A stretch of 64,000 nt of DNA from Microtetraspora sp. NBRC 13810. Its GTDB lineage: Bacteria > Actinomycetota > Actinomycetes > Streptosporangiales > Streptosporangiaceae. The DNA lies in the NCBI RefSeq assembly GCF_030268685.1, contig NZ_BSRQ01000005.1, forward strand, positions 310,001 to 374,000, written 5' to 3'. A program made the translations under genes and the position numbers. Numbering within the stretch: position 1 is the stretch's first letter; each line of letters opens with the position of its first letter. Below the pieces are notes generated by a model. It was not told the DNA's origin. It saw nothing but the letters and a program-made list of their open reading frames with translations, and did no database searches. Below are positions 46,237 to 55,625 of this stretch, piece by piece.

Positions 46237-47232
46237 ATGAATGCCGCCGATCCCCAGCAGCGCCCTGTTCCCGACCCGGCCGACGGGCAGGGTTCCGCGC
46301 GCTTCCCCCAGGAGCTGATGTACGCCGCGGCCACGCAGTACTACCTCGACGACGCCACCCAGGCCGACATCGCCAAGCGGCTCGGCGTGAGCCGGGCGAC
46401 GGTCAGCCGGCTGCTCACCGAGGCGCGGCGGCAGGGGATGGTGGAGATCCGGGTGCACCGCCCGGCCGGTGTGGAGAACGGGCCGCTCGCGACCGAGCTG
46501 GCCGACGCGCTGAAGCTGCGGCGGGTCTACCTGGTGCCGAAGGCCGGCGGCCCGCGGGTCGGTCCGTGGCTGGCGCCCGGCCTGGCCCGCGCGGTCGCGG
46601 CGGCCGGGCTGGAGTCCGGCGACACCGTGCTCGTGTCCTCCGGCAGCACCGTCTACGAGTGCGCCCAGGAGGGAATCGGCCACCTGCCCGGGGTCACCAT
46701 CGTCCCGGCCGTGGGCGGCATGGAGGAGCCGCAGCCCTGGTTCCAGACGAACGAGACGACCCGCATCCTGGCCGAGCGCGTCGGCGGGGTGCCGAGCTAT
46801 CTCTACGCGCCGGCCCTGCCCGGCCCCGAGCTGTTCAACTCGCTCCAGCACGAGCCCTCCGTGCGCCGGGTCATGGACCTGTGGGCGCACGCCCGGTGCG
46901 CCATCATGGGCGTCGGCTCCGCGCCGCTCTCCCGTCAGGTGACGCCGGCCTTCGTGCCCTCCGACGCGCCCAGCCTGCGGCACGCCGTGGGCGACGTGTG
47001 CTCGCGGTTCTACGACCGAGACGGCGAGCCGGTGGGTTATCCCGGCAGTGACCGCCTGGTCGCGGCGAGCCTCGCCGACCTGCGCCGCATCCCGGTGTCG
47101 ATCGCGGTCGCGGTCGGCGCGGAGAAGGTCCAGGCGATCATCGCCGCCGCCCGTGGCGGCTATTTCAACCAGCTCGTCACCGATGTGCTCACCGCCGAAG
47201 GGCTCCTCGCCGCCCTCCGCCGGGCCCGGTAA
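46237..47232 (+). CDS. SorC/DeoR-type sugar-binding transcriptional regulator
   Basis: A 331-residue regulator. N-terminal helix-turn-helix TQADIAKRLGVSRATVSRLL at about residues 45-65, then a sugar-phosphate-binding isomerase-like domain (DTVLVSSGSTVYE, IVPAVGGMEEPQPWFQTNE, VGVGSAPLSRQV-like ARCAIMGVGSAPLS). SorC proteins respond to phosphorylated sugars, here probably the product of the FGGY kinase. It precedes the ABC operon by about 255 bases. Confidence 0.92.
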   Translation: MNAADPQQRPVPDPADGQGSARFPQELMYAAATQYYLDDATQADIAKRLGVSRATVSRLLTEARRQGMVEIRVHRPAGVENGPLATELADALKLRRVYLVPKAGGPRVGPWLAPGLARAVAAAGLESGDTVLVSSGSTVYECAQEGIGHLPGVTIVPAVGGMEEPQPWFQTNETTRILAERVGGVPSYLYAPALPGPELFNSLQHEPSVRRVMDLWAHARCAIMGVGSAPLSRQVTPAFVPSDAPSLRHAVGDVCSRFYDRDGEPVGYPGSDRLVAASLADLRRIPVSIAVAVGAEKVQAIIAAARGGYFNQLVTDVLTAEGLLAALRRAR

Positions 47233-47295
47233 CCGACGTCTTCTCCCAGCTCACCGCATGGGTGACGCATGGGTGAAATCCCTGAACACTTTTGC

Positions 47296-47325
47296 TGGAC
47301 AAACGTTCTGGGCCCGCGCTAGCGT
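47296..47325 (+). promoter_or_regulatory. Sigma-A-type promoter of the sugar operon
   Basis: TGGACA (47296-47301) and TAGCGT (47320-47325) separated by 18 nt. The -35 overlaps TGAAC/GCTGGAC half-sites resembling the GTTCAGC repeats before the regulator gene. A leader of about 155 bases follows before the binding-protein start. Confidence 0.55.
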
Positions 47326-47488
47326 GAGCGGAACCACAGGAGGTGCCCGTCGCCGCCTACGTTTCACGAGGTGGTGGGGCCGCCCGTCTTGTCGCGCTCG
47401 GGGAGCACCCGAGGGGTGCGGAGCGGTGTCTCCGGCGACCGGCGAGCGTTCGGATCGTCCGTGAGGACGGAGCAGTGAGGAAGAATCC

Positions 47489-48571
47489 GTGATCAAAGCT
47501 CAGGTACGGGTGACGGCGATCGCCGCACTGGCCCTCGTCGCAGGTTCGGCGCTCTCCGCGTGCGGTGGATCGGACGCGGGCGGCGGGACGACCGGCGCCG
47601 GGAGCGCGGACGGCGCCAAGATCGCCTTCCTCATGCCGGACCTCGCCTCGACCCGGTACGAGCTGGCGGACCGGCCGCTCTTCGAGGCCAAGATCAAGCA
47701 GCTGTGCGCGTCGTGCTCGGTCATCTACCAGAACGCCGACTCCGACGCCGCCAAGCAGCAGCAGCAGGCGAACTCCGCGCTGGCCCAGGGCGTCAAGGCG
47801 ATCGTCATCGACCCGGTGGACTCCGCGGCGGCGGCCACGATCGTGAAGACGGCGCAGTCGCAGAACGTCCCGGTCATCGCCTACGACCGCCCGATCCCGG
47901 CCACGCCCGCCGACTACTACATCTCCTTCGACAACGAGAAGATCGGCGCGATGATCGCCCAGTCCCTGGTGGACCACCTCAAGCAGGAGAAGGCGACGGG
48001 CGGGATCCTCCAGGTCAACGGGTCCCCGACGGACGCGGCGGCCGGTCTCATCAAGAAGGGCATCCACAGTGCGGTCGATCCGAGCGGCCTGAAGCTGCTG
48101 GCGGAGTACGACACGCCCAACTGGCAGCCGTCCTCGGCCCAGGAGTGGGTCAGCGGGCAGATCACGAAGTTCGGTGACCAGATCGCCGGAGTCGTCGCCG
48201 CGAACGACGGCACCGGCGGCGGCGCGATCGCCGCGTTCAAGGCGGCCGGCGCGAAGGTGCCCCCGGTGACCGGGAACGACGCGGAGGTGGCCGCCGCCCA
48301 GCGCATCATCGCCGGCGACCAGTACAACACCATCTCCAAGCCGATCAAGATCGTCGCCGAGGCGGCCGCGGATGTCGCCTACCAGTTCGCCCAGGGCAAG
48401 AAGCCGGCGGGCAAGACGACCCTGTACGACACGCCCTCCCAGCTCTTCGTCCCGACGGTCGTCACCAAGGAGAACATCAACGAGGTGCTGTTCCAGAGCG
48501 GGATCATGAAGGCCGCTGACGCGTGCACCGCCGACTACGCCACGGCCTGCGCGGACCTCGGCATCAAGTAG
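47489..48571 (+). CDS. Sugar ABC transporter substrate-binding lipoprotein
   Basis: A 360-residue periplasmic-binding-protein family lipoprotein, xylose/ribose-binding type. The signal peptide ends in a lipobox LSAC (Cys25). Core features are KIAFLMPDLASTRYE, IVIDPVDSAAAATIV, NVPVIAYDRPI, VAANDGTGGGAIAAFK and PPVTGNDAEVAAAQRI. Start GTG with AGGAAG upstream. It feeds the ATPase and permease that follow. Confidence 0.94.
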   Translation: MIKAQVRVTAIAALALVAGSALSACGGSDAGGGTTGAGSADGAKIAFLMPDLASTRYELADRPLFEAKIKQLCASCSVIYQNADSDAAKQQQQANSALAQGVKAIVIDPVDSAAAATIVKTAQSQNVPVIAYDRPIPATPADYYISFDNEKIGAMIAQSLVDHLKQEKATGGILQVNGSPTDAAAGLIKKGIHSAVDPSGLKLLAEYDTPNWQPSSAQEWVSGQITKFGDQIAGVVAANDGTGGGAIAAFKAAGAKVPPVTGNDAEVAAAQRIIAGDQYNTISKPIKIVAEAAADVAYQFAQGKKPAGKTTLYDTPSQLFVPTVVTKENINEVLFQSGIMKAADACTADYATACADLGIK

Positions 48572-48625
48572 CGGCCCGTGCTCCGCCCGGGAGCGCGGAC
48601 CCCTCATCCACCTCAGGGAGTCCCT

Positions 48626-49426
48626 TTGTCCGCACAACCACCACCCGGCGTGCTGTCCCTGCGCGGCATCAGCAAGACGTTCGGAGCCGTCGCGGCCCTC
48701 ACCGACATCGACCTCGATGTGGCGGCGGGACAGGTCGTCGCCGTGGTCGGGGACAACGGGGCGGGGAAGTCCACCCTGGTCAAGGTGCTCGCCGGGGTGC
48801 ACCCGCCGGACGCGGGAACGATCACCTTCGAGTCGCGGGTGGTCGAGGTGCCGACGCCCGCCGCCGCGCACCGGCTCGGCATCGCGACCGTCTTCCAGGA
48901 CCTCGCCCTGTGCGAGAACCTCGACGTGGTGGACAACCTGTTCCTGGGCCACGAGCTGCGCCCGTTCCGGCTGGACACGGTCGCCATGGAGACCCGCTCC
49001 TGGGAGTTGCTCCGCCAGCTCTCCGCCAAGATCCCCACCGTGCGGATCCCGGTCGCCTCGCTGTCCGGCGGCCAGCGGCAGACCGTGGCCATCGCCAGGT
49101 CCCTCCTCGGCGACCCGAAGATCATCATCCTGGACGAGCCCACCGCCGCCCTGGGCGTCGCCCAGACGGCCGAGGTGCTCAACCTCGTCGAGCGGCTCAG
49201 GGAGAACGGCCTCGGCGTCATCATGATCACCCACAACATGGCCGACGTGAAGGCGGTCGCCGACACCGTGGCCGTCCTGCGGCTCGGCAGGAACAACGGC
49301 CTGTTCGACGTGCGGGACGTCTCCACCGAGGAGATCGTCGCCGCCATCACCGGGGCGAGCGACAACGTGGTCGCGCGGCGCGCGGCCCGCCGTACCACCA
49401 CCTCCGAGGAAGGACTTCCGTCGTGA
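48626..49426 (+). CDS. Sugar ABC transporter ATP-binding protein
   Basis: A 266-residue single-domain ATPase. Walker A GDNGAGKST, signature LSGGQRQ, Walker B IIILDEPTAALG and switch His in ITHN are complete. Many ribose-type transporters have a double ATPase; here one domain is present, so it probably works as a homodimer. TTG start with GGGAG at good spacing; the upstream frame is antisense-like. Overlaps the permease by four bases (GTGA). Confidence 0.94.
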   Translation: MSAQPPPGVLSLRGISKTFGAVAALTDIDLDVAAGQVVAVVGDNGAGKSTLVKVLAGVHPPDAGTITFESRVVEVPTPAAAHRLGIATVFQDLALCENLDVVDNLFLGHELRPFRLDTVAMETRSWELLRQLSAKIPTVRIPVASLSGGQRQTVAIARSLLGDPKIIILDEPTAALGVAQTAEVLNLVERLRENGLGVIMITHNMADVKAVADTVAVLRLGRNNGLFDVRDVSTEEIVAAITGASDNVVARRAARRTTTSEEGLPS

Positions 49427-50679
49427 GAAGCACCGGCAGCCCCGCCGCGACGGCGGTCGCCACCGACCTCCAGGACGAGCGCCTGCGGTCCCGCGAGGGA
49501 CTGGGCGGCGCGCTGACGGCGATCGCCGACCGGGCGCGCGGCGGGGACCTCGGCATGATCCCGGTGGTCGTCGGCCTGGTCGTGATCTGGACCGTGCTGC
49601 AGATCCTCAACCCGGTCTTCCTGTCCAGCGCCAACCTGGTGAACCTGGCGATGGAGTCCGCCGCCGTCGGCGTCATCGCGCTCGGCATCGTCTGCGTGCT
49701 GCTCGTCGGCGAGATCGACCTGTCGGTCGGCTCGGTCAGCGGCCTGTCCGCGGCCGTCGTCGCCGTCCTCTTCGTCGGCCACGGGCTGCCCGCCTGGATC
49801 GCGGTACTGGCCGCCGTCGTGATGGGCGCCGTCATCGGCTGGATCTACTCGCAGATCTTCAACCGGTTCGGCGTGCCGAGCTTCGTCATCACGCTCGCCG
49901 GCCTGCTCGCCTTCCAGGGCCTCATGCTGTACGTGCTCGGCAGCAAGGGGTCGATCAACCTGCCCTTCGACTCCGGCCTGGTGAACTTCGCGCAGCTCTC
50001 CTTCGTCCCGCCGTGGCTGTCCTACGTGTTCGGCGTGGTCGCGGCCGGCTGGCTCTTCCTGACCGGGTTCCTGCACGCCCGCGAGCGCCGGGCGGCCGGG
50101 CTGTCCGCCAAGAGCCTCACCCTGCTCGTCATCCGCAGCGCGGCGGTCCTGGCCGCCCTCACGGTCGTCGCCTGGTACCTGAACCAGACCCGTGGCGTGG
50201 GCTGGATGTTCGTCCTCTTCGTGGCACTCGTCCTGGTCATGCACTACCTGTTGTCCAGGACGAAATGGGGTAAGTCCGTCTACGCGGTGGGTGGTAACAC
50301 CGAAGCCGCCCGCCGGGCCGGTATCAACGTCAAGGCGGTGTACACGTCGGTCTTCGTCCTGTGCAGCACCTTCGCCGCGGTCGGCGGCGTGCTCGCCGCG
50401 GCCAGGCTCGCGGCGGCCAACCAGAGCAGCGGCGGCGGCGACGTCAACCTCAACGCGATCGCCGCGGCCGTCATCGGCGGCACCAGCCTCTTCGGCGGCC
50501 GGGGATCGGCCTTCGGCGCGCTGCTCGGCATCATCGTCATCCAGTCCATCTCCAGCGGGCTGACCCTGCTGAACCTGGACTCCTCGATCCGGTTCATGGT
50601 CACGGGAGGTGTCCTGCTGCTGGCGGTGGTCGTGGACTCGCTCTCCCGCAGGTCGCGGACCTCCCGCGGCAGGGCTTGA
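49423..50679 (+). CDS. Sugar ABC transporter permease
   Basis: A 418-residue inner-membrane permease of the ribose/xylose branch, with about ten hydrophobic segments and the family motif GEIDLSVGSVSGLSA. The coupling/EAA-like region YAVGGNTEAARRAGINVK and the C-terminal AAAVIGGTSLFGGRGSAFGA are typical. A cytosolic stretch of about 50 residues precedes TM1. Start GTG. Confidence 0.94.
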   Translation: MRSTGSPAATAVATDLQDERLRSREGLGGALTAIADRARGGDLGMIPVVVGLVVIWTVLQILNPVFLSSANLVNLAMESAAVGVIALGIVCVLLVGEIDLSVGSVSGLSAAVVAVLFVGHGLPAWIAVLAAVVMGAVIGWIYSQIFNRFGVPSFVITLAGLLAFQGLMLYVLGSKGSINLPFDSGLVNFAQLSFVPPWLSYVFGVVAAGWLFLTGFLHARERRAAGLSAKSLTLLVIRSAAVLAALTVVAWYLNQTRGVGWMFVLFVALVLVMHYLLSRTKWGKSVYAVGGNTEAARRAGINVKAVYTSVFVLCSTFAAVGGVLAAARLAAANQSSGGGDVNLNAIAAAVIGGTSLFGGRGSAFGALLGIIVIQSISSGLTLLNLDSSIRFMVTGGVLLLAVVVDSLSRRSRTSRGRA

Positions 50680-50693
50680 GAGGAGCCGCTCCC

Positions 50694-52181
50694 ATGGCAG
50701 TCATCTGCGTCGACGCCGGCACGACGATGATCAAAGCGGTCGGGTACGACCGCGCCGGCGCCGAGATCGCCGTCACCCGGCACGAGGCCGGGGTGACCCG
50801 CCCCGCGCCCGGCTGGGCCGAACAGGACATGGGCGCGGTGTGGGACGCGGTCACCCGGGTGGTGCGCGAGGTCGCCGGGTTCATGGGCGAAGGCGTCGAC
50901 TTCATCTCCGTGACCGCCCAGGGGGACGGCTGCTGGCTCGTCGACGAGGCCGGCGCCCCCACCGGTCCGGCGATCCTGTGGAACGACGGCAGGGCCGCCG
51001 GCATCGTCGACGCGTGGACCAGGTCCGGGATCGTGGAACGCGCCTTCCGGATCAACGGCTCGCTGACCGCCTCCGGGCTGCCGAGCGCCATCCTGTCCTG
51101 GCTCGGCCGGCACGACCGGGACCGGCTCGACCGCTCCGCCGCCATGCTCACCTGCGGCGGCTGGATCTTCTCCCGGCTCACCGGCGAGATCGCCTGCGAC
51201 GAGTCGGACGGCTCCGCGCCCTTCATGGACCCGCGCACCCGGCGCTACTCCGCGGACCTGTTCGACCTGTTCGACCTGGGCTGGGCGGCCCGGCTGCTGC
51301 CCGAGCCCCGCGACGACGCGCACCGGGTCGCCGGGCTGACCGGGGAGGCCGCCGCCCTGCTGGGCCTGCCCGAGGGCACCCCGGTGGTCATGGCCCCCTA
51401 CGACATCGCGGCCACGGCGATCGGCGCGGGCGCGGTGGAGGTCGGGCAGGCGTGCAGCATCCTCGGCACCACGCTGTGCACGGAGATCGTCGTGGACCGC
51501 CTCGACCTGGACGGCGACGCGTCCGGCATCACCGTGGCCTCCGGCGTCCCGGGCAGGCACCTGCGCGCCTTCCCCACGTTCGCCGGGGTCGAGGTGATCG
51601 AGTGGGCCTGCCGGCTGCTCGGCCTCGGCGGCCCGGCCGAACTCGGCGAACTCGCCGCCGCCGGCGCACCCGGCGCGGGCGGGCTGGCCTTCCTGCCCTA
51701 CCTGTCACCCGCCGGGGAACGGGCGCCCTTCCTCGACCCGCTGGCCAGGGGATCCTTCCTCGGCCTGTCCTTCGAACACGGCCGCGAGCAGGTCGCCCGC
51801 GCCGTGTTCGAGGGCCTCACCCTGGTCATCCACGACTGCCTGGCCGCCTCCGGCGTACGACCGCGCGAGCTGCGGCTGTGCGGGGGCGGCGCGGCCAGCG
51901 CGCTGTGGCGGCAGCTGATCGCCGACGTCACGGGCACCACCGTGTTCCGGTCCAGGGACGCCGAGGTCGGCGCGCGCGGCGCGTACCTGGTGGGCCTGGT
52001 CGCCACCGGCGCCGCCGCGTCCGTCGAGGCCGCGGCCCGCGAGCACGTACGGCTGAGCGACGCCGTCGAGCCGGACCCGGCCGGATCGGCGAGGTACGCC
52101 CGCATGTACGAGGACTTCCTCGCCCTGCGCGAGGCCAACGCCGCCGCCTGGCCGCTGCTCGCCCGAGGGCGCGGCGCATGA
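50694..52181 (+). CDS. FGGY-family carbohydrate kinase (full length)
   Basis: A 495-residue sugar or polyol kinase. The N-terminal phosphate-binding motif VICVDAGTTMIKAV, substrate-domain ILWNDGRAAG, and the C-terminal ATP motif LRLCGGGAASALWRQLIADV are present. It presumably phosphorylates the imported sugar, giving the SorC inducer. The ATG at 50694 is preceded by GAGAGGAG. Overlaps the next kinase remnant by four bases (ATGA). Confidence 0.93.
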   Translation: MAVICVDAGTTMIKAVGYDRAGAEIAVTRHEAGVTRPAPGWAEQDMGAVWDAVTRVVREVAGFMGEGVDFISVTAQGDGCWLVDEAGAPTGPAILWNDGRAAGIVDAWTRSGIVERAFRINGSLTASGLPSAILSWLGRHDRDRLDRSAAMLTCGGWIFSRLTGEIACDESDGSAPFMDPRTRRYSADLFDLFDLGWAARLLPEPRDDAHRVAGLTGEAAALLGLPEGTPVVMAPYDIAATAIGAGAVEVGQACSILGTTLCTEIVVDRLDLDGDASGITVASGVPGRHLRAFPTFAGVEVIEWACRLLGLGGPAELGELAAAGAPGAGGLAFLPYLSPAGERAPFLDPLARGSFLGLSFEHGREQVARAVFEGLTLVIHDCLAASGVRPRELRLCGGGAASALWRQLIADVTGTTVFRSRDAEVGARGAYLVGLVATGAAASVEAAAREHVRLSDAVEPDPAGSARYARMYEDFLALREANAAAWPLLARGRGA

Positions 52182-52757
52182 CCGTCTGGATGGGGTTCGA
52201 CCTCGGCACGCAGAGCGTCCGGGCGATGGCCGTCACCGGGCGGGGGGAGGTGATGGGCAAGGCCAGGCGCGCCCTGACCAGCGATCGGAACGGTCCACGG
52301 CACGAGCAGGACCCCGAACAGTGGTGGCGGGAACTGTGCGCCGCCTCCCGCGAGGCGCTCCGCGACGTGCCGCGCCGGGAGATCGGCGGCGTCGCCGTCA
52401 CCGCCACCTCCGGCACCATCCTGCTGACCCGGCCCGGCGGCGCCCCGCTCACCCCCGCCCTCATGTACGACGACCGGCGCGCGGAGACCGAGGCCGGCCT
52501 GGTCAACGAGGCCGGCGCCGCCCTGTGGTCCCGGCTCGGCTACCAGAGCATGCAGGCCACCTGGGCGCTGCCGAAGCTGGTCTGGCTGCTGCGCGAACAC
52601 GCCGGCGCCGTCCCCGGCGCGCGGCTCGCCCACCAGAACGACTTCGTCAACCGGCGGCTGGTCGGCCGCGACGTGCCGACCGACCTCAGCAACGCGCTGA
52701 AGACCGGCGTGGACCTGATCGCCGAGAAGTGGCCCGCGGCCGTCCTCGCCGGACTTG
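52178..52757 (+). pseudogene. Second FGGY kinase, truncated after about 193 codons
   Basis: Begins normally (WMGFDLGTQSVRAMAVTGRG, TPALMYDDRRAE, NDFVNRRLVGRDVPTDLSNA, LKTGVDLIAEKWPAAVLAGL), then homology stops and a 9-nt repeat (CTTGACCGG, three copies) with unrelated sequence follows. The C-terminal ATPase half of about 280 residues is missing. The frame stays open through the junction into the dehydrogenase, so a 577-residue fusion could be made. Best read as a deletion product. Confidence 0.75.
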
Positions 52758-52870
52758 ACCGGCTTGACCGGCTTGACCGAAACGGTGACCGGCCCGGTGC
52801 GGTCGGCCGGCGTCCCGGCGTCGAGCCGGATCAGCAGTTCCATTCACCCCGTATGCAGTTGGAGCCCGTT

Positions 52871-53911
52871 GTGACAATCCGCGTCCTCGCCGCCGGCGAC
52901 CACTTCGTCCTCAACCGGTTGCTGATCGACGCCCTCAGGCGCGAGGTCCCCGGTGAACTGGACGTGCGCGAGCTCACGTTGCCCTGGCCGGTGGTGCCGT
53001 TCGGGAGGGTCGCCGAGGTGGACGAGGCGTCCGACGTGGAGGCCGAGCTGATCGAGGCGCTCCAGGGGGTCGAGGTCTGCCTGACCCAGATGGCGCCGCT
53101 GACCGAGCGGGTGCTCGCAGCCTCGCCCGACCTGCGGCTGTTCTGCGTCAGCCGGGGCGGCCCGGTCAACGCCAACCTGGAGGCGGCGACCAGGGCGGGG
53201 GTCGCGGTGACCTTCGCGCCCGGCCGCAACGCCGAGGCGACCGCCGAGCACACCGTGGCCATGCTGCTCGCCGCCGCCCGCCGCATCCCGCCGACGCACG
53301 CCGACCTCGCGGCCGGCACCTGGCGCGGCGACTACTACATGTACGACCGCGTCGGCCCCGAGCTGGAAGGGAGCACCGTGGGCCTGGTCGGCTACGGGGC
53401 GATCGGCATGCGGGTCTCCCGGATGCTGGCCGGGTTCGGCGCCCGCGTGCTGGTCCACGACCCCTACGTCGCGCCGGAGTCCCTCGGGCACGGGGCGGAG
53501 ATGGTGGAGCTGGACGAGCTGCTGACCCGGTCGAGGTTCCTCTCCCTGCACGCCCGGGTGACGCCGGAGACCAGGGGGATGATCGGCGCCGCCGCGATCG
53601 CCGCCATGCCGGCCGGGTCGGTCATCGTCAACTGCGCCAGAGGGGCGCTGCTGGACTACGACGCCCTCTGCGACGCCCTGGACTCGGGACACCTCTTCGG
53701 CGCCGCGCTGGACGTCTTCCCGCAGGAGCCGATCCCCGCCGGGTCGCGGCTGCTCACCACGCCGAACATCGTGATGACCCCGCACCTGGCCGGCGCCAGC
53801 AAGGAGACCGCGGCCAAGGCGGCCCGGATCATCGCCGAGGACGTCGCCCGCTACGTACGGGGGGAGCCGCTGAAGCACTGCGCCAACCCCCAGCCGGCCG
53901 ACGCCGTCTGA
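52871..53911 (+). CDS. D-isomer-specific 2-hydroxyacid dehydrogenase
   Basis: A 346-residue NAD-dependent dehydrogenase. The Rossmann motif GLVGYGAIGMRV, the catalytic Arg in NCARGALLDYDAL, Glu in FPQEPIP and His in TPHLAGAS are visible. GTG 52871 is chosen because GGAG stands six bases before it; the in-frame ATG 52853 is possible. The last gene of the sugar operon, probably oxidising or reducing a pathway intermediate. The upstream frame is continuous with the kinase remnant. Confidence 0.9.
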   Translation: MTIRVLAAGDHFVLNRLLIDALRREVPGELDVRELTLPWPVVPFGRVAEVDEASDVEAELIEALQGVEVCLTQMAPLTERVLAASPDLRLFCVSRGGPVNANLEAATRAGVAVTFAPGRNAEATAEHTVAMLLAAARRIPPTHADLAAGTWRGDYYMYDRVGPELEGSTVGLVGYGAIGMRVSRMLAGFGARVLVHDPYVAPESLGHGAEMVELDELLTRSRFLSLHARVTPETRGMIGAAAIAAMPAGSVIVNCARGALLDYDALCDALDSGHLFGAALDVFPQEPIPAGSRLLTTPNIVMTPHLAGASKETAAKAARIIAEDVARYVRGEPLKHCANPQPADAV

Positions 53912-53954
53912 ACCGGCGCGCAGAAGCCGCCCACGGGCACCCACCCAGCCGGAG

Positions 53955-54048
53955 CCGACCGGCGTAAGCGGGCCCGCCGGAGCCGAGCCTGCCGGAACCG
54001 ACGGGCGTAAGCGGGCCTGCCGGAGCCGAGCCTGCCGGAGCCGCGCCC
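53955..54048. repeat. Two-copy 43-bp tandem repeat
   Basis: A unit containing GGCGTAAGCGGGCC and GCCGGAGCCGAGCCTGCCGG is duplicated with few changes between the dehydrogenase and mycoredoxin. Non-coding. Confidence 0.75.
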
Positions 54049-54069
54049 GGTGAGCCGGGCGCGGGTGTC

Positions 54070-54092
54070 AGCCCCCGCCGTGGGCGGGGGCT
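54070..54092. terminator. Bidirectional intrinsic terminator
   Basis: AGCCCCCGCC-GTG-GGCGGGGGCT, a perfect 10-bp stem with T after it, between the convergent dehydrogenase and mycoredoxin genes. Confidence 0.8.
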
Positions 54093-54108
54093 TGTTCCGC
54101 CTGTGCCG

Positions 54109-54378
54109 TTACCGGAGGGGCTGGGGGGCGGTGGTGCCCGCCAGCATGGCGCGCACCTCGGCGACGCTCGGGTTGGTCCGGACCTGGCGGCCGTTCGGCG
54201 AGTCCACGACGACGGTGGGCACCGTGCGGTTGCCCTGGTTCACGCTCTCCACGAACTCGGCCGCGCCCGGGTCACGCTCGATGTCGACTTCTTCGTAGGC
54301 GATGCCTTCGCGGGTGAGCTGGCTCTTCAGCCGCTTGCAGGGCCCGCACCAGGTGGTGCTGTAAATCGTGAGCGCCAT
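54109..54378 (-). CDS. Mycoredoxin (glutaredoxin-like)
   Basis: An 89-residue thioredoxin-fold protein that reduces mycothiol mixed disulfides. The active site is WCGPC in IYSTTWCGPCKRLKSQL; the family's cis-Pro region NRTVPTVVV and the C-terminal TNPSVAEVRAML are present. The P in WCGPC replaces the Y of many mycoredoxins, resembling glutaredoxin-like NrdH active sites. Mycobacterial Mrx1 (Rv3198A) is also next to uvrD2. Confidence 0.92.
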   Translation of the reverse strand: MALTIYSTTWCGPCKRLKSQLTREGIAYEEVDIERDPGAAEFVESVNQGNRTVPTVVVDSPNGRQVRTNPSVAEVRAMLAGTTAPQPLR

Positions 54379-54493
54379 GTCCGGATATATCCCTTCACGT
54401 CCAGGTGGCGTAAGCGCTCATTGCTAACAACGCGCGGGTCGCCCGTCTTCCCCGCAGGTCCGGCGGATCCCCCGTAGACCGCGCGGATCCGGC

Positions 54494-55450
54494 CTAGCGC
54501 AGCTTGGCGGCGATCCACTCCTGGACGCCCGTGGTGACGTTGGGCATCCGGTAGACCGGGGAGCTGTGCTGGTCACCCGGCACGATCCTGATCGACATGC
54601 CCACCCCCACCTTGGCGAGCTGCTTCTTCAGCAACTCGCTCTGGTAGGCCGGCACGAACTCGCCCTCCGAGTGGACCGTCAGCACCGGCGCGTCGCCGCG
54701 GCTCGCGAGCCACGGCACCTCCATGCTCGCCCACTGCTTGGCGCACCTGCCGGTCGGCTCGCAGCCGCCGGCCAGCTTGATGGCGGACGCCCGCAGCTTG
54801 CGCTTGTTGACGTCCTTCGTCTCCTCGCCGTCCGCGTAGGACGTCAGGGGGGAGACCACCGGGGAGATGCCCACGACGCCCTTGAGACCGGGCAGGCCGT
54901 CCTTGTAGACGCCGGCCATGGTGGCCAGGTGGCCGCCCGCGGAGAAGCCCAGCAGCACGTAACTGTTCGGGTCGAAGGCCCACCGGGCCGCGTGCCGCCG
55001 CGCGGTGGCGATCGCGTCCAGCGTGTCCGTCCGCTGGGCGGGCCAGGCGGCGTCGCCGGACAGCCGGTAGTTGATGTTGAAGACGGTGTAGCCCAGCTCG
55101 GCGTAACTCTGCGCGATCGAGGTCATCGACTTCTTGTCGCCGGAGGACCACCAGCCGCCGTGGATCACGAAGACCGCCGGGTGGCGCTGGCCGTCCGGCT
55201 GCCACCACACGTCCATCGCCTGGCGGCGGTGCCTGCCGTACGACACCGTCTCGCTCGCGGTGCCGGGGAGCTTGAGGTCGGCGGTGGGGATGGGCGCGGG
55301 GACCGGGATCGGCGGCGGTGTGGGCACCGCCGGGGCGACCATCCGCGTGGCCGTCGCGGCTGTCGCGGTGTGCGCGAAGGCGGGCACGGGACCCGGGGCG
55401 AACACGAGGACTGCCAGCGCGAGCGCACCCACCGACACCACAGTTCGCAA
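54494..55450 (-). CDS. Exported alpha/beta hydrolase (BD-FAE-like)
   Basis: A 318-residue secreted esterase/lipase. Signal peptide MRTVVSVGALALAVLVFAPG with cleavage near PAFA, a Pro-rich linker, oxyanion motif VIHGGWWSSGDK, nucleophile in LLGFSAGGHLAT, and catalytic His in PGDQHSSPVY. This resembles the BD-FAE/feruloyl esterase-type fold. TTG start at 55450. It is inserted between the mycoredoxin and UvrD2 genes, which are neighbours in mycobacteria. Substrate unknown. Confidence 0.86.
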   Translation of the reverse strand: MRTVVSVGALALAVLVFAPGPVPAFAHTATAATATRMVAPAVPTPPPIPVPAPIPTADLKLPGTASETVSYGRHRRQAMDVWWQPDGQRHPAVFVIHGGWWSSGDKKSMTSIAQSYAELGYTVFNINYRLSGDAAWPAQRTDTLDAIATARRHAARWAFDPNSYVLLGFSAGGHLATMAGVYKDGLPGLKGVVGISPVVSPLTSYADGEETKDVNKRKLRASAIKLAGGCEPTGRCAKQWASMEVPWLASRGDAPVLTVHSEGEFVPAYQSELLKKQLAKVGVGMSIRIVPGDQHSSPVYRMPNVTTGVQEWIAAKLR

Positions 55451-55625
55451 GGGTCACTTCCTTCCCCGTCGCATGACCGCCCCCATTGTGGGGTACCTGA
55501 CCCTGTTTTCGCATCTTCACGGTCGGCTTCGGGCAGAAAGGTTTGTTCATCGGAGGACGCGGCCGGCGTCGCCGGGCTGGGAGGATGGTGGCGGAAGAGG
55601 CGTTCGGCGGATGTAAGGAGTTCGC

